A stretch of 64,000 nucleotides of DNA from Chamaelirium japonicum (GCA_947650365.1 CANTAL010000021.1:1116001-1180000); one strand, 5' to 3'; shown: positions 48,851-59,255, counted from the stretch's first letter. Translations and numbers: made by a program. The notes: generated by a model from the sequence alone, not told the origin.

Positions 48851-50530
48851 ATATTCTTCTCTCTCTTTTGTATTCGTTTCTCTCTCCGTTTTCTTGTAAC
48901 TGGTCGGACGGGCTCGATATGTTTGTGCTATAATGTGTTATAAGATGGAAGAAAGAAAGAACCATCAAACATGCCCCACTCTAATTAGATTTCTTCTTAC
49001 GTTACACCTATACCCGTAGCCAATAGGTTGGAGCAGGACTTCCTCTATCTTCTCTCTTCGTTTATCTCCCTGTTCTCTTCTCTCTTTTTTTCTCTCTCCT
49101 GTCTTCCTTTCTCTATCTGTTTCTTATGACTGGTTGGCTGGGCTTGACATGTTCGTGTTGATAACATATTTTATTTATAGGGTAAGCTTACTTAGGGCCT
49201 AAGCAATCTATAGGAAACCCTAATCCATGGGAGAGATCCGACGGTGGACAGCCATCCGATCGAACATGCCCCACCCTAAAGGGGTTGTGTTAATTATTTT
49301 TTTAAATAATTATCAAATTAATTTTTTTAATTAGTAAGCTTACCTTATAAATATTTAATTATATATAATTGATTATCACCATGGGTGTAGGTGTGAAGTA
49401 AGAAGGAATCTAAATTCCAAAACTCCACTTATCAATAGTATCATCTCAACGATATTATGATTATCATTGTAATATTACTATAATTTTTTAAATTAAATTA
49501 AATATTTATTTAATTACTAAATAATTTAAATAATTTAATAATTAAGTTTACTAATTAATGTATTGTGAGATGGGAGAAAGAGAGAGCTGTCAACCTTGCT
49601 CCACCCTAAAGAGGTCGTATAATATAATTAAATCTCTTCGTTCTCTTCTCTCTTTTCCCATGGATTAGGATTTATTATAGATTGCTTAGGCCCTAAGTAA
49701 GCCTACCCTATAAATAATATACTACCCCTTTAGGGTGGGGCACGTTTATGGCTTTCTCTTTCTCTCATCTAATAATATTTACCCTATAAATAATATTTGA
49801 CCTCTTTAGGGTGGGGCACTTTTGACAGCTCTCTCTTTCTTCCATCTCACAACACATTATCAGCACGAATATATCGAGCCCAGCCGACCAGTCACAAAAA
49901 AATAGTGAGAGACAAAGATAGAAGAGAAGTTTTGGAATTTAGATTCTTTTTTACTTTACACATATACCCGTGGTCAATGGACTGGAGCAGGACTTCTTCT
50001 CTCTTCTCTCTTCTCTCTTTATTTATCTCTCTATTCTTTTCCTTCTTCTCTCAAATCTCTCGGAAGAGAGGAGAAAAGAAGTCATTCTCCAATCCATTAG
50101 CCATGGGTACAGGTGTGAAGTAAGAAGGAATCTAAATTCCAAAACTTCATAGAAGTGAGAGAAAAAGAGAGAAGAGAACAAAGGGATAAACAAAGACAGA
50201 AGAGATAGATACGATTGGTCGGCTGGGCCCGATAGTAAGAAGTGGCACACCCAAATTGCTTAGGCCCTAAGTTCAAATATTAAGAGATACACTGTCAGAT
50301 ATCTCCTATCGATTTGGGTATCCCATAGAATACTTAGGCCCTAAGTAAGCTTACCCTATAAATAATATATGACCCCTTTAGGGTGGGACATGTTTAATAG
50401 CTCTCTCTTTCTCCCATCTCACAACACGTTATCAGCAAGAACATGTCGAGCCCAACGACCAATCGAAAGAAAACAGAGAGAGAAACAAAGACAAAAGAGA
50501 GAAGAAGAAAGAAGAGAATGGAGAGATAAA
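48850..50530. repeat. Array modules with several truncated joins
   Basis: Reverse leaders near 48,915 and 49,145; forward near 49,860 and 50,430. Fragments of the AT-rich module at 49,230-49,262 and of the fold-back at 49,438-49,500. TATA block doubled at 49,700-49,830. No gene. Confidence 0.7.
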
Positions 50531-52674
50531 CAAAGATAGTAGAGAGAAGAAGTCATGTTCTAGTCCATTGGCCACGGGTATAGGTATAAAGTAAGAAGGA
50601 ATCTAAATTCCAAAACTCTACTTCTCAATAATATAATTAAATCTCTTCGTTCTCTTCTTTCTTCTCCCATGGATTAGGGTTTTCCATAGATTGCTTAGGC
50701 ACTAAGTAAGCTTACCCTATAAATAATATACGACCTCTTTAGGGTGGGGCACATTTGATGGCTCTCTCTTTCTCTTATCTCACAACACGTTATCAGCATG
50801 AACATGTCGAGCCCAGCTGACCAGTCATAAGAAAACAGAGAGAGAAACGAAGACAGAAGAGAGAGAAGATAAGAGGAGAACGGAGAGATAAATGAAAAGA
50901 GAAGAGAGAAGAAGTCATACTCCAGTCCATACGCCATGGGTATAGGTATGAAGTAAGAAGCAATCTAAATTTCAAAACATTACTTCTTAATAGTATCTTC
51001 TCAATGTTATTATGATTATCATAGTAATGTTACTATAATTTTTTTAATTAAATTAATCGTTTGATTAAAACGAAGAGAGAATAGAATTACTGTGATAATC
51101 GTACTAACATTGAGATGATATTATTGAGAAAACTCCACTTCTCAATAATATAATTAAATCTCTCCGTTCTCTTCTATCTTCTCCCGTGGATTATGTTTTC
51201 CCATGGATTTTTTAGGCCCTAAGTAAGCTTACCTTATAAATAATATACAACCCCTTTAGGGTGGGTCACGTTTGATGGCTCTCTCTTTCTCCCATCTCAC
51301 AACACGTTATCAGCACGAACATGTCAAGCCCAGCCGACCCATCATAAGAAAATAGACAGAAAAACCAAGACAGCAGTAGAGTTTTATAATTTAGATTCCT
51401 TCTTACTTTACACCTATACGCATGGCCAATTGAATGGAGCAGGACTTCTTCTCTTTTCTCTCTTTATTTATCTCTCTAATTTCTTCTCTCTTCTTCTCTC
51501 TTTTCTATCTTCATTAAACTCCACTTCTTTTCTCAATAAATAAAGAGAGACACGAAGACAGAGAAGAGAGAAGAAGAGAGAAGAGAATGGAGAGATAAAC
51601 GAAGAGAGAAAAGAAAAGAAGTCCTACTCCAGTCCATTCGTCATAGGTATAGGTGTGAAGATCTCTCTTCTATCATCGTTTATCTCTCCGTTCTCTTCTC
51701 TCTTCTTTCGTCTTCGTTTGTCTCTTTGTTTTTCTTACGACTGGTTGACTGGGCTCGATATATTTGTACTGATAACGTAGTATGAGATGGGAGAATGAGA
51801 GAGCCATCAAATATGCCCCACCCTAAAGGGGTCATATATTATTTATAGGGTTACTTGGGGCCTATGTAATCTATAAGAAACCCTAATCAATAGGAGAAGA
51901 GAGAAGAGAACGGAGAGATTTAATTATATTATTGAGAAGTGGAGTTTTAGATTTCTTCTTACTTAACACCTATACCCGAGGATAATAGACTGGAGCAAAC
52001 CTTCTTCTCTCTTCTTTCTTCATTTATCTCTCAATTCTCTTCTCTCTTCTTCTCTTTACTCGCAACACATTATCAGCATGAACATATCAAGCCCAGCCAA
52101 CCAGTATTTAGAATTTAACTAAATTATTTAAATATCTTATTTAAATTATTTTTTTTTCCATTCTCTTCTCTCTTCTTCCCTCTCTTCTGTCTTTATTTCT
52201 CTCTCCCATTTCTTGTGACTGGTCGGCTGGGCTCGATATGTTCATGCTGATAACGAGTTGTGAGAAAAAAAAAGAAGAGAGAAGATAAGGAACAGATAAA
52301 CGAAGAAAGAAGAGAGAAGAAATATTGCTCTAGTCCATTTGCCACGGGTATAGGTGTGAAGTAATAAGGAATCTAAATTCCAAAACTCCACTTCTAAATA
52401 ATGTAATTAAATCTCTTCATTCTCTTATCTCTTCTTCTATGGATTAGGGTTTTCCATAGATTGCTTAGGACCTAAGTAAGCTTACCCTATAAATAATATA
52501 TGACCCCTATAGGGTGGGGCACGTTTGATGGCTCTTCCTTTCTCCCATCTCATAACACTTTATCAGCACAAACATATCTAGCCCAGCCGACCAGTCGTAA
52601 GAAAACAGAAAGAGAAAAGACGATAGAAGTGGAGTTTTGGAATTTAAATTCCTTCTTACATCACACCTAAACCC
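50530..52674. repeat. Right copy of the 2.1-kb direct repeat; last array segment
   Basis: Direct counterpart of 1-2,085 at a distance of about 50.5 kb (landmarks listed there). It is cut at 52,674, inside the block that normally reads CACACCTATACCCGTGGCC, by the LTR of the gypsy element. The junction reads CACACCTAAACCC followed by TGTGGG. Confidence 0.85.
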
Positions 52675-53377
52675 TGTGGGTGCAAATTTTGGTAAGAAGG
52701 TTGCCAACAGCGGGACCCACCGGCCCTGCCTTGTGGGCCCACGAAGACTACCACGGGACCTACCAGCCCTGCCTGATGGGCCCCCGAGTACCACAGCGGG
52801 ACCCATCGGCCCTGCCTGGTGGGCCCCCGAAGACAACAGCGGGACCCACCGGCCCTGCCTGGTGGGCTCCCTAAAACGGCAGCGGAGCCCACCAGCCTTA
52901 CCTGGAGGATCCCCAGATACGACAGCAAAAAACTGCCATTTACCACCAGAGAAGTCTATAAATAGCAGAGCCTTCGAATGTAAATGGATCGAAATCAAGA
53001 AATCCAAAATCCATTTTCTACTTCTGAGATCTGATTTTCAGAATCCAGAGTTCTGGAATCTCTCAGCTTCTCATCTACCATATCTCTTTGATCTTCTTCT
53101 CTCCTTCGAAGAGATCAGAGTGTTTCTAGTGATACTCGGCCTGTCGAGATCACTTTGATACAAGTGTTAGTGAAATCGGGTTGCTCCCTATAGCACGGAG
53201 ACGTAGGCTTCGGCTGAACTCCGAGATCACATCTCTCGTGTCAACATTCTCTCTGTTTGCATATCAAAAAGCTTCAACTTCAATCAATAGATCGACCAAC
53301 GATCTTCGACGTCAACTTCAACTTCAATTGACTGGTGAGGCGAGGTCTTCGGGTCGGCACGAAGATTTTCCCCCACA
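52675..53377 (+). repeat. 5' LTR of the outer Tat element (703 bp)
   Basis: Starts TGTGGGTGCAAATTTTGG and ends AAGATTTTCCCCCACA, giving TG...CA ends with TGTGGG and CCCACA inverted termini. It holds a GC-rich minisatellite at about 52,707-52,900 (4-5 copies of a ~43-bp unit) and a TATA box, TATAAATA, at 52,957-52,964. It is related over its length to the reversed 909-bp LTRs of the nested element; fewer minisatellite copies account for most of the length difference. The five bases before it (AACCC) cannot be tested as a target duplication. Confidence 0.9.
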
Positions 53378-53541
53378 GTTTAGCGCCGTCTGTGGGATCC
53401 GAGCAAAAAGTCGAGCTCTCTCCACTACTACTTGATCGGTTGAGCATACAACTGATCTTGATAGTCAAACTTCCTCGCCTCCTCGGTTGATCAGACAACT
53501 GATCGGACGTCGGCACTCTCGTTGCACCCTTCGCTCTCTGG
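53378..53541 (+). other. Primer-binding region and leader of the outer element
   Basis: Directly after the LTR comes a segment containing GCGCCGTCTGTGGGATCC. The CGCCGT core resembles the acceptor end of plant tRNA-Asp, but the remainder matches that tRNA poorly, so I do not assign the primer. The next ~120 bp (including CAACTGATCTTGATAGTCAA) are clearly related to the leader of the nested element on the opposite strand. Confidence 0.75.
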
Positions 53542-53652
53542 ATGGCGAGGACGAAACACCAGGGTCAACCAGAAGGAAGTAACACGCAACAACAAGCTCA
53601 TCCTGAGACTCGATCAATGAGTCAAAGGCTCAACTTTGGGCAGCCCCTTGCT
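53542..53652 (+). pseudogene. First part of gag, outer Tat element (fossil)
   Basis: Starts at an ATG about 160 bp after the LTR with MARTKHQGQPEGSNTQQQ, a Gln- and Ser-rich, disordered N-terminus as is common in Tat gag proteins. It ends where the nested element was inserted. It forms the beginning of the same gag that resumes at about 60,735. Confidence 0.75.
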
Positions 53653-53657
53653 GCCCC

Positions 53658-54566
53658 TGTGGGGGAAAATCTTCGTGCCGACCCGAAGACCTCGCCTCAC
53701 CAGTCAATTGAAGGTTCGAGTTGAAGATCGTTGATCGATCTGTCAATTGGAGTTGAAGTTACTTCTTTCGATATGTAAACAGAGAGGCAATCAGAGAGAG
53801 AGTTTGACACAAAAGATGTGATCTCGGAGTTCAGCCGAAGCCTACGTGTCCATGCTATAGGGAGCAACCCGAATTCACTAACACTTCACTTGAAGTGACC
53901 TCGACAGGCCGAGTGTCACTGAAATCTCTTTGACCTCTCCAAGGACAAGAAGAAGAAGATCAAAGAGTTAGAAATTTATGGGTTCTGGTTTCTGAAATAG
54001 ATATCAACTGATGACACTGATCTATTATCAGAGCTCTGGTTTTGGTTCTGGAATTTCAGATTTCGGATCTGAGTTTTGATCCCTCATCCTCCTGAAGGCT
54101 CTGCTATTTATAGGATTCTCTGGTGGTAAATGGCGGTTTTCTGCTGTCGTATCTGGGGATCCTCCAGGTAAGGCTGGTGGGTCCCGCTGTTGTCTTCGGG
54201 GGCCCACCAGGCAGGGCAGGTGGGTCCCGCTGTTGTCTTCGGGGGCCCACCAGGCAGGGCCGGTGGGTCCCGCTGTAGTCTTCGGGCGCCCACCAGGCAG
54301 GGCCGGTGGGTCTCGCTGTAGTCTTCGGGCGCCCACCAGGCAGGGCCGGTGGGTCCCGCTGTAGTCTCCGGGGGCCCACCAGGCAGGGCCGGTGGGTCCC
54401 ACTGTAGTCTCCGGGGGCCCACCAGGCAGGGCCGGTGAGTCCCGCTGTAGTCTTCGGGGGCCCACCAGGCAGGGCCGGTGGGTCCCGCTGTAGTCTTCGG
54501 GGGCCCACCAGGCAGGGCCGGTGGGTCCCGCTGTTTGCAGACTTCTTGCCAAAATTTGCACCCACA
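53658..54566 (-). repeat. 3' LTR of the nested element (909 bp)
   Basis: On + it runs from TGTGGGGGAAAATCTTC to AAATTTGCACCCACA. Contains the ~43-bp GC-rich minisatellite (about 54,175-54,535, 8-9 copies) and a TATA box on the minus strand at 54,105-54,112. Same length as the other LTR of this element and the same order of minisatellite variants. Confidence 0.9.
54175..54535. repeat. 43-bp minisatellite in the LTR
   Basis: Unit reads GGTGGGTCCCGCTGTAGTCT, then TCGGGGGCCCACCAGGCAGGGCC; 8-9 head-to-tail copies with few variants. GC content far above the surroundings. On either strand the translation gives a Pro/Gly-rich pseudo-protein (for example PALPGGPPKTTAGPTGPAW) that is an artefact of the repeat. 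Confidence 0.9.
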
Positions 54567-54581
54567 GTTACCCCCTCCAAG
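54567..54581 (-). other. Polypurine tract of the nested element
   Basis: The minus strand reads CTTGGAGGGGGTAAC immediately before the LTR start TGTGGGTGC. Position and purine run are as expected for priming of plus-strand synthesis next to a 3' LTR. Confidence 0.75.
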
Positions 54582-54671
54582 TTAGCTAGAGATCATCTGG
54601 CTGGCTTGGATACGTGGTGCAAAGCTAACGACCTCCTGTCACACACACAGAGGAGCTTGCAAAATGTTAGC

Positions 54672-55500
54672 ATCAAAATAGACCGATCGGTCAAAATTGA
54701 CCAATCGGTCGAAGTGATCGGTCGAAGTGATCGGTCGAGTTGATCGGTCAAGGTGATCGGTCGAGTTGATCGGTCAAGGTGATCGGTCAAAAGTGATCGG
54801 TCAAAAGTGATCGGTCACGAGTGATCGGTCACGGTGATCGGTCAAATTCAGCCGGTCAAGGTTTGGTTGATCGGCAAAAAACACAGGTTTTTTGCCTGAT
54901 CCAGTAGAAAATCGACCGATCGGTTGATTTTGACCGATCGGTCAAGTTTGACCGATCGGTTAAAATCAGCCGGTCAAGGTTTGGTTGATCGGCAAAAAAC
55001 ACAGGTTTTTTGCTTGATCCAGTAGAAAATCGACCGATCGGTTGATTTTGACCGATCGGTCAAGTTTGACCGATCGGTTAAAATCAGCCGGTCAAGGTTT
55101 GGGTGATCTGGCAAAAAACCACGTTTTTTGCCAGATCCAGTAGAAAATCGACCGATCAGTTGATTTTGACCGATCGGTCAAGTTTGACCGATCGGTTAAA
55201 ATCAGCCAGTCAAGGTGATCGATCGAAAACGATCTGTCAGAGTGATCGGTCGAATTTGACCGATCGATCAAAGTGATCGGTCGGAGTTGATCGGTCGAAT
55301 TTGACCGATCGGTCGAATTTGACCGATCGATCAAAGTGATCGGTCAAAGTTGATCGGTCGAATTTGACCGATCAGTCGAATTTGACCGATCGATCAAAGT
55401 GATCGGTCGGAGTTGATCGGTCGAGTTGATCAGTCGAATTTGACCGATCGATCGAATTTTACCGATCGATCAAAGTGATCGGTCAAATTTGACAGATCAA
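54672..55500. repeat. GATCGG-rich tandem tract with 118-bp higher-order unit
   Basis: Very dense in GACCGATCGGTC and the 16-bp perfect palindrome TTGACCGATCGGTCAA. From 54,700 to 54,840 it is a short-period repeat of GATCGGTC spaced by ~8 bp. From 54,849 to 55,202 a 118-bp unit starting CAGCCGGTCAAGGTTTGG occurs three times (54,849; 54,967; 55,085). After that the short period resumes with GTCGAATTTGACCGATCG. No coding signal. Confidence 0.85.
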
Positions 55501-55539
55501 CGAAAGACCCTCTGCCAGGGTCGCGGACTCAATCGCCTG

Positions 55540-55800
55540 CCTCTAATACTGATGGATTAGATCGAAGAGGGGAGGATGGCCTCGACCCATGTTTGTTGCA
55601 TTTTGAGGATGCTGTAGGGGGGTTGTCGAATCTGGATGTTTAATCAGGTTGAGGGAGGGAGGAGGATTGATTGCAGCTATAGATGATCTATTGAGAGAAG
55701 AAGGTTGATTGATCGGGTGCAAGTCACGGATCGGGTGGAGGCAGCCGATCGGGTGCAGATCACCGTTCGGGAGCAGATCACCGATCGTGAGGAGGTTGCT
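55540..55800. other. Transition segment, mostly unique
   Basis: GC-balanced sequence with GGGAGGGAGGAGGATTGATT, then increasing GATCGGGTGCAGATC wording. No reliable open frame: short frames on both strands are fed by the GATCGG repeats. Confidence 0.5.
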
Positions 55801-56410
55801 GATCGGGTGCAAATCGCCGATCGGGAGAATTTCGCCGATCGGGTGAAATTCACCGATCGGGTGAAATTCACCGATCGGACAAAAACAGCCGGTCAGGAAA
55901 TGGTTGATCGGTTGGATATCCACATTTGGCTCCAGATCTAGTGTGTTTCTGGCCGATCAGATGGAGGACGATCGGGAGAATTTCGCCGATCGGGTGAATT
56001 TCACCGATCGGGTGAAATTCACCGATCAGACAAAAACAGCCGGTCAAGAAATGGTTGATCGGTCGGAAATGCACTCCTAGCCCCAGATCCAATGGATTTC
56101 TGACCGATCAGATGGAGGATGATCGGGAGAATTTTGCCGATCGGATGAATTTCACCGATCGGGTGAAATTCACCGATCGGACAAAAACAGCCGGTCAAGA
56201 AATGGTTGATCGGTCGGAAATGCACTCCTAGCCCCAGATCCAATGGATTTCTGACCGATCAGATGGAGGATGATCGGGAGAATTTCGCCGATCGGATGAA
56301 TTTCACCGATCGGGTGAAATTCACCGATCGGACAAAAACAGCCGGTCAAGAAATGGTTGATCGGTCAAATATCCACGTTTGGCTCCAGATCTAGTGTGTT
56401 TTTCGCCGAT
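55800..56410. repeat. 151-bp tandem repeat, about four copies
   Basis: The landmark CCGATCAGATGG occurs at 55,953, 56,104, 56,255 and 56,406 (period 151 bp). Each unit contains GATCGGGAGAATTTCGCCG, GATCGGGTGAAATTCACC, AAAAACAGCCGGTCA and GAAATGGTTGATCGG. The CAGCCGGTCA box is shared with the 118-bp unit, so both arrays probably grew from one ancestor. Confidence 0.88.
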
Positions 56411-56750
56411 CAGATGGAAAACGAAGGGGAAGAAGGGGATCGAGATTCGCTAATTGGGCGAATTTGACCGATCGGTCAAATTTGACCGATCGGGCAAATT
56501 CGACCGATCGGAGCACTGATCGGGTGATTTTGCACTAAATTTGGAGAAAAACCCTCTTTTTGACCGATCGCTGAAACCTTGACCGGCTGAATATGCCCGA
56601 TCGGTCGCCGACTGCCGATCTGAGGCGGAGTTGGCGCTGTTGGTGAAGATGGGGATGCTGCAGCTGCAGCTGCGCTTGGGAGGGGCGGAGCTTCAGCACT
56701 TCGTCGTCGTCGATGGGAGAGAGCACTGTGACCTCACGAGGGCATTTGTG
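56410..56750. other. End of the GATCGG tract and unique segment
   Basis: A few more GACCGATCGG boxes to about 56,620, then GC-rich sequence with GCTGCAGCTGCAGCTGCGC and CGTCGTCGTCG micro-repeats. No gene recognised. Confidence 0.5.
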
Positions 56751-56960
56751 CAGCAAACGTGGGTCACGGGTTCACAGTGAACCGAACGAAAGTTGAGGTT
56801 TCACTGGCGGATCCTGGCCGCTGATCTCGTTTCCAACGGAGGTTGTAGTGGGCAGCAGCAAACGTGAGTCACGGGCTCACAGTGAACCGAACGAAAGTTG
56901 AGGTTTCATTGGCGAATCCTGGCCGCTGATTTCTTACTCAAAAGCAATGAAAAAAAATCT
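56751..56960. repeat. 105-bp tandem duplication
   Basis: CAGCAAACGTGGGTCACGGG at 56,751 recurs as CAGCAAACGTGAGTCACGGG at 56,856. The shared unit contains TTCACAGTGAACCGAACGAA and CCTGGCCGCTGAT. Two copies, few differences. Confidence 0.88.
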
Positions 56961-57780
56961 GAACCGCTTGGAGGCCTTGTGTTTGCTGTTTGCCCAAATC
57001 GGGAGATATTGGGTGTCAAACCACGTGAAATAGGTACGGTGATATGATGCCTTGTTGACTGCATGGTCATCTTTCAATCGAACCATGCTATTCTACCAAA
57101 CCTTTGGGTATGGACAAATATGATTCAACCAACCCAATTGTTGGGTGCTCCGATCCACTCATGAAAAGATGTTAAATCCCGTTGGGCACTTGGTAGTGAA
57201 TTTGGGCACTTGGTAGTGAATGATCTTCAACTTGAGGTGTTTTGCCACAAATGCTATACCCGCTGTGAGTGCAAATCCCAATCGTCAATTGCATGATCTT
57301 GAAATGTTGCGATTGTGGGAGATGCATATCAGAGCTTGTGGGCTTCCATGCTACGTCGAGTGCACGGACGAACAAGGGCAACTCCAGGCTAAGGGCTAAT
57401 CGAACGATTGTCGTTAACTGGTAACGATCCAGGGGATCGACTACTGTTGGAAGATCGGACGACGAAGGTCAGCCGATAATTCGTAGCATTGAAAGCCATG
57501 CCACGGGAGGTCATGCAAGTTAGTTGAGCAGGGACAATCCTCGTCGTATGGGAGTTTGGATCGATCGAAGCTACGAACCGAGGTAACTCGATCTTTTGCA
57601 AGATCAGCTTGTACTCACAAGTCTTCGAATGCACAAGCATGTACGAATGACGGGCGTACCTAATTGTCCCCCACTGGTGGACTAACCAGGTAGAGAGTGC
57701 CTTTAGAAAGCAATTGAATGTTTGTGTTCTCTGAAATAGAATTCAAATGTCTTGCTACCGAATAGCGCTGAGGCTATGTG
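56960..57780. other. Unique interior of the nested element
   Basis: About 800 bp without recognised genes. A 20-bp tandem duplication (TGGGCACTTGGTAGTGAAT at 57,183 and 57,203) is the only local repeat seen. The longest open frames (up to ~83 codons) have no recognisable domain and no support from neighbours. Confidence 0.5.
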
Positions 57781-58560
57781 CGAAGACTTCGATTGAATGC
57801 CGAAACTCAGGTCTCGGACTTTGCTGCCTCGTGCCAAGGTTGCGAGCTTGGACTTTCGACCAAATGCCAAGATGTTGGTCTCGGACTTTGCTACCACATA
57901 CTAGGACTAAATTTGGACTTTGTTCGAATGCTGCGGTTCATGCCTCAGACTTTGCCCTTGAATGGTTGATGAGTCTTTGTCTGTAAGTTGTTGGAGGATT
58001 GTTTCTCCTTTCTCCTCAGTTGACAGGAGTTGGGCAACTAATTTTGGAGCGTGGAGCACATGTCTTTGTATGTTGATGCTAGCTATAGAAGAGTGTAGAT
58101 TCACCCCCTCATCGGTGGTGGACTTCCAGAACGCATCTTCCTCGAGCATGAGAGCGCGTGATGCTCTCTTATATGAGTGTCAAGCGGTAGAAGTCTTCTG
58201 TAGTGACTTGGTAAGTTTGAGGGATTTTCTGCCTCTGGAGTGACGTTGGCTGAATGATGCAGAACACGTTGGACCTTGATCTTCATGTCGAGATGTGTTG
58301 GTGCTGAGAGCTTTAGGCTTTGCTAGGGTGCCGAGAGCAGGTCTCGGATTTTGGACTTGCTGAGTGCCGAGGCGATGGTCGCCTCGGACTTTGTCTGCGA
58401 GCACCGGAGCTCTCTATCTGAGTTCGTTAGGTGTCAAGACGGTGTAGAGCATCTTGAACTTTTCATTCGAGTGCTGAGGCTTGTCTTTGGACTTTGTTGC
58501 ACGTCGAGGTAGCGAAGGTGCCTCGGATTATGTATCTGAGTGTTGATATTCTGAATAGAA
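57780..58560. repeat. Degenerate GCCGAGG / CTCGGACTTTG repeats, main block
   Basis: Recurring pairs of GTGCCGAGG or GTGCCAAGG and CTCGGACTTTG with 30-70 bp between copies, for example near 57,800, 57,860, 57,935, 58,330, 58,365 and 58,480. CCGAGG and CCTCGG are complementary, so each pair can fold into a small hairpin. The same wording returns at 59,260-59,395. Confidence 0.6.
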
Positions 58561-58579
58561 TAGAATGATTGAATAGGTT

Positions 58580-58977
58580 TAACATTTGCACATAAGGGGT
58601 CGTGTCACAATACGAGGCCCCAAACTTGTTAAACGACCTGGTAGCTTGAAATTGAGAGTTGTGCTGTTTCACAACCCGAAATCGTTTAACCTTTGCACGT
58701 AAAGGGTCATGTCGCAACACGAGGCCCTAAACTTGTTAAATGACCTGGTAGCTTGAAATTGAGAGTTGTGCTGTTTCACAACCCGAAACCGTTTAACATT
58801 TGTACGTAAAGGGTCGTGTCGCAACACGAGGCCCTAAACATGTTAAACGACCTGGAGATTGAAATTGAAAGTTGTGCTGTTTCACAACCCGAAACCGTTT
58901 AACATTTGCACGTAAAGGGTCGTGTCGCAACACGAGGCCCTAAACTTGTTAAACGACCTGGTAGCTTGAAGGTTGAG
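58580..58977. repeat. 107-bp tandem repeat, four copies
   Basis: Copies start at about 58,580, 58,688, 58,795 and 58,901 with AACATTTGCACGTAAAGGG or a close form. Each contains GTCGTGTCGCAACACGAGGC, TTGTTAAACGACCTGG and GTGCTGTTTCACAACCCG. Inside each unit GTCGTGTCGCAACACGA is a near-perfect hairpin. The last copy continues into a different sequence (GGTTGAGCTGGCTCAAC, itself a hairpin). Confidence 0.9.
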
Positions 58978-59255
58978 CTGGCTCAACTTGAATTTGCTTG
59001 AAGGTTTGAAACTGAATGTTGCGCTGTCTCATAACTCAAAATTTGAACGGACAAGTAGACGTTTGAGAGCAATCTTTATTCAGCATAGAAATTACATCAG
59101 AGATGGAAATCTATCTCTTTTTGGCGAGATCAGTTGATAAGATCCTTTGCTTGAAATAGATTCGACGGTGTAGGTTCCTTCCCAGTTGGGAGTTAGTTTC
59201 CCACTGCTTTTCTCTTGTATTGGAAAAGACTGCTCCGAACTATGTCTTCAAGTGC
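58978..59255. other. Unique segment
   Basis: No gene or repeat beyond a short GAGCTGGCTC hairpin at its left end. Confidence 0.4.

Larger units (their letters stand above)
1..52674. repeat. Mosaic repeat field of a ~355-bp promoter-like module, both orientations
   Basis: The whole interval is made of diverged copies of one module family. In forward orientation the order is: CCATGGATTAGGGTTT, a TTAGGCCCTAA-like block, CTATAAATAATATACGACC, a CCCTTTAGGGTGGGG block, the leader ACACGTTATCAGCACGA, ATG, a purine-rich tract, a block containing GTCCATTGGCCA and GGGTATAGGTGTGAAG, and a tail ending CCAAAACTCCACTT. Full modules repeat every ~355 bp, shorter forms every ~270-310 or ~120-175 bp. By eye there are roughly 65-70 leader copies on + and 50-55 on -. 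The many open frames of 60-128 codons are translations of the repeat (for example frames starting MEFWNLDSFLL): they lie on both strands, overlap one another and shift frame between copies, so none is annotated as a gene. The field continues beyond the left window edge. Confidence 0.9.

Noticed and set aside
53378-53400. Assigning tRNA-Asp as primer of both LTR elements
   Set aside because: Only the TGGCGCCGT portion fits; the following bases fit poorly.
54028-54561. Pro/Gly/Trp-rich frames (collagen-like look) in the LTRs at 52.5-53.2, 54.0-54.6 and 60.2-60.8 kb
   Set aside because: 43 is not a multiple of 3, so the 43-bp minisatellite stays open in several frames on both strands. The translation mirrors the DNA repeat, not selection on a protein.
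58580-58977. CRISPR-like array
   Set aside because: The repeats are contiguous 107-bp units without distinct spacers, in a plant retroelement.
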